A stretch of 64,000 bases of DNA, from contig NZ_JACHFW010000011.1 of the NCBI RefSeq assembly GCF_014202115.1, forward strand, positions 1 through 64,000, read 5' to 3'. This document shows positions 62,009 to 64,000 of the stretch, piece after piece. A model generated the notes under the pieces. The model saw only the letters and a program-made list of their open reading frames with translations, did no database searches and was not told the DNA's origin. Origin of the DNA: Catenibacillus scindens (GTDB lineage Bacteria > Bacillota > Clostridia > Lachnospirales > Lachnospiraceae). The first letter of the stretch is position 1, and every line of letters begins with the position of its first letter. Made by a program: the position numbers and the translations under genes.

Positions 62009-63170
62009 AGTGAGGAATGTTCTGGCGGCGCTTGTGCTTTGCATGAGCGCCGTTGCCCTGCCTGTCACCGCTTACGCTTCCACGGGCAGCGATACCACGC
62101 CGCCCACCCTTACCGCGGCCTTAAAGGACGATAAGCTGGCGGTGGAGGCCAGCGATGATATGTCCGGCGTGGAGGCGGTGTATGTGGACGGGACCCGGAT
62201 CAACAGACTTGTCAACGGCAAGGGTACCGTGGCCTTGAAGGATTATGCCGGGGACGGCAAGGAAGTGACGGTTTACGCGGTGGACTATTCCGGCAACCGC
62301 TCCAAAGAGGTAAAGCTGGATAACCCTTATTATGAGGAACCGGCGCAGACCCAGGCGGCTTCCTCTGCCGCGCCCCAATCTTCCAGTGGGGAAACGCAGG
62401 CTGCGCCTTCCATGACCCCCGCACCTTCTCCTTCGGCAAACAATGCGTCCAGCAGTTCAAGCAATTCGGAAAGCAGCCAGGCCGCCGGGACCCCTTCGAC
62501 CTCCCAGGCAGAAACAGAGGCTTCTTCTGAAAGCCCTGCCGCGGAGGACGAAACGGAGTCGGCTGTGCCGGAAGGGGCCTTTACCCCGGAAGGCACCGGC
62601 ACGGTCCTGGACTCAGCCACCGAGCAGGAAGATGATAAGCAGTTTTATACCATCACCACCGCAGACGGAAATGTGTTTTACCTTATCATTGACGGGAAGC
62701 GGGATTCGGAAAACGTCTACTTCTTAAATGGCGTTACGGAGGAAGATCTGCTCTCCCTGGCCCAGCAGGATAATGGCGGCGAAAGCGCCATTGAGGTTGT
62801 CACCTGCAACTGTACGGAAAAATGCGAGGCGGGCGCGGTGAATACCGATTGCCCGGTCTGCAAAAATGACCTGAACGGCTGCCTGGGCAAAGTGACGGAA
62901 GAACCGGTGCCGGAAGAAACCGAACAGCCGGAAGCAGAGCCGGAGAAATCCGGTGGCAATACCGGCATGATTATCTTCCTGGTGATCGCTCTTGCGGCCG
63001 CTGGCGGGCTGGGCTACTACTTCAAGATCGTGCGCCCGAAACAGCAGGCGGCTATGGATGAGGACGAGTTCGAGGATGACGGTTACGGTGAAGATTATGA
63101 ACAGGATTCTGCGTACAGCGATGAGCTCCCTTATGACGAGGACGAAGAATCCACAAAGGACGGCAGATAA
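61998..63170 (+). CDS. DUF4366-domain membrane protein (CD1107-like)
   Basis: 390 residues. Signal peptide MKNKVRNVLAALVLCMSAVA...AYA, an Ig-like/Bacillus-type domain (TAALKDDKLAVEASDDMSGV), a Ser/Ala/Pro-rich linker (~115-195), the DUF4366 domain (TITTADGNVFYLIIDGKRDS; CNCTEKCEAGAVNTDCPVCK with paired cysteines) and a C-terminal membrane segment (GMIIFLVIALAAAGGLGYYF) with an acidic cytoplasmic tail. Known as CD1107 family mobile element protein. It overlaps the DUF4315 gene by 11 bp. Confidence 0.9.
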   Translation: MKNKVRNVLAALVLCMSAVALPVTAYASTGSDTTPPTLTAALKDDKLAVEASDDMSGVEAVYVDGTRINRLVNGKGTVALKDYAGDGKEVTVYAVDYSGNRSKEVKLDNPYYEEPAQTQAASSAAPQSSSGETQAAPSMTPAPSPSANNASSSSSNSESSQAAGTPSTSQAETEASSESPAAEDETESAVPEGAFTPEGTGTVLDSATEQEDDKQFYTITTADGNVFYLIIDGKRDSENVYFLNGVTEEDLLSLAQQDNGGESAIEVVTCNCTEKCEAGAVNTDCPVCKNDLNGCLGKVTEEPVPEETEQPEAEPEKSGGNTGMIIFLVIALAAAGGLGYYFKIVRPKQQAAMDEDEFEDDGYGEDYEQDSAYSDELPYDEDEESTKDGR

Positions 63171-63221
63171 TGCCGTCCTTCTTGTTTCCCGAAGAAATTT
63201 TATGAAAGTGAGGATTACAGC

Positions 63222-64000
63222 TTGAATACAAAATCTATGCGCGGCCATGGCCTTTCCCGGCTTTTGGCCGGTTTCCTTTGTCTGCTGCTTTTGGTGGGGA
63301 TCTTACCGGTCAGCGCGTTTGCAGCTTCGGAAGGCCAGCAGGCCAGCTCCGCTTATGGCGATACGGTCATTGGCTCAGACGGGCAGCCCTATTATTCCCC
63401 ATCTGGCTATTACACGATGACCTACCACGACGATGGTTCCACTTCCTATGTGTATCATGGCGGGAATGTGGCCTACCGTCATTTCGTGCTGAACACGGAT
63501 GGCGGCGGATTCCGCTGGGTGTACTGCATTGAGAGCGGCATCCGGTTCGGTGATTCAGACGATGGCTATTATTCCGAACAGACGGATAACAGCCAGTATT
63601 TCAACCAGTTGCCGGAGGCTTCCCGTCGCGGGATCATGCTGGCCTCCCTGTATGGCTGGCAGCCTGGGGCTTCCCTCCCCATGGCTGGTATCAACGCTGA
63701 TGACTGGTACATGGCAGCGCAGTGTATCATTTGGGAATACCAGCAGCAGCTCCGCAGCGACGCTGCCAGCCGCCACGACAATGGAAGTGTTGCGGAAAAT
63801 ACTTTCTTCCGCATTGTGCAGGGACGCCCTGCCGAGCAGGTCTATTACTGGATTCTGGAGCAGATCGCTTCCCATTCCACTATCCCTTCCTTTGCCGGGG
63901 CAACCGCGGAAAGCGCCCCGGTGCATGAACTGAAATGGGATTCCAATGCCAAGGTTTATACCCTGACTCTGACCGATGCCAACAATTTAAATATCGACCT
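63222..64000 (+). CDS. Thioester-domain surface protein, partial (runs off the window)
   Basis: At least 259 residues from a TTG at 63222 (GTGAGG upstream). Signal peptide RLLAGFLCLLLLVGILPVSA ending AFAA at ~34. The domain ~60-210 resembles a thioester domain: YVYHGGNVAYRHFVL, WVYCIESGIRFG (Cys at ~103) and WYMAAQCIIWEYQQQL (Gln at ~167), the Cys and Gln that can form an internal thioester in Gram-positive adhesins. The C-terminal part is outside the window; in this ICE family it is usually followed by Cna B/SpaA domains and an anchor. Role: contact with a recipient or host surface, inferred. Confidence 0.82.
   Translation, partial: MNTKSMRGHGLSRLLAGFLCLLLLVGILPVSAFAASEGQQASSAYGDTVIGSDGQPYYSPSGYYTMTYHDDGSTSYVYHGGNVAYRHFVLNTDGGGFRWVYCIESGIRFGDSDDGYYSEQTDNSQYFNQLPEASRRGIMLASLYGWQPGASLPMAGINADDWYMAAQCIIWEYQQQLRSDAASRHDNGSVAENTFFRIVQGRPAEQVYYWILEQIASHSTIPSFAGATAESAPVHELKWDSNAKVYTLTLTDANNLNID

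Noticed and set aside
1..64000. tRNA or rRNA genes
   Set aside because: No cloverleaf-like sequence with GTTCRA-type T-loop or conserved rRNA segment was noticed; a covariance-model scan would be decisive.

Overview
The window reads as chromosome of a gut Firmicute, most likely a Lachnospiraceae-type Clostridium (for example Blautia, Dorea or Faecalicatena). The evidence is a low-GC capsule locus with a LoaP antiterminator, joined to a GC-richer integrative conjugative element (ICE) with genes of the Tn1549/CTn type (PcfB, VirD4, Maff2, VirB6, PrgI, VirB4, NlpC/P60, DUF4315, DUF4366). No rRNA, tRNA or CRISPR array was seen. Family names come from recognising sequences by eye; no search was run.

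Bases 1-5,560 (minus strand) hold a helix-turn-helix protein and a compact, very AT-rich six-gene cluster: two P-loop kinases, a VUT-type transporter, a phosphoribosyltransferase, a nucleoside deoxyribosyltransferase-like protein and a large protein ending in a nucleosidase domain. Together they look like uptake, base release, ribophosphorylation and phosphorylation of an unknown base or nucleoside. This is the best candidate here for an undescribed system. It lies directly behind the end of the capsule locus and has no obvious promoter of its own.

Bases 5,575-28,627 (minus strand) are a capsule/exopolysaccharide locus read from a sigma-A-like promoter at 28,599-28,627. Order of transcription: PHP-type tyrosine phosphatase, Wzz-like co-polymerase, tyrosine kinase, a sortase substrate with its class D sortase, a membrane protein, a CapD-like dehydratase, LoaP, a 0.8-kb leader with 40-bp repeats, aminotransferase, VanZ-like protein, GNAT, ATP-grasp enzyme, initiating sugar transferase, glycosyltransferases, UDP-ManNAcA enzymes (WecC, WecB), polymerase, acetyltransferases and Wzx flippase. 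Three broken genes (a WecB tail, a glycosyltransferase remnant and a twice-frameshifted acetyltransferase) record reshuffling of the locus.

Bases 28,793-28,948 are the C-terminal tail of a lost tyrosine recombinase and mark the junction with the ICE. From about 28,950 to beyond 64,000 (plus strand) runs the ICE: replication and regulatory genes, a large zincin protein, PcfB, VirD4, a GntR-ABC transporter cassette, then VirB6, SpoVG-like, an MT-A70 methyltransferase, PrgI, a VirB4 ATPase with a 137-residue mini-intein inside its Walker A motif, a cell-wall hydrolase, DUF4315 and DUF4366 proteins and a thioester-domain surface protein that runs off the end.

A second element of about 11.2 kb (41,979-53,154) is inserted in the ICE's maff2 gene. 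It carries tet(W) with its attenuator, an AT-rich methyltransferase, sigma and helix-turn-helix regulators, mobC and a MobA relaxase, a RepA/DnaC replication pair, TnpW and a large serine recombinase. An 'AGC' is shared by both ends, and removing the element restores a 70-residue Maff2 reading frame exactly. The region is therefore an antibiotic-resistance transposon inside an ICE next to a capsule locus.
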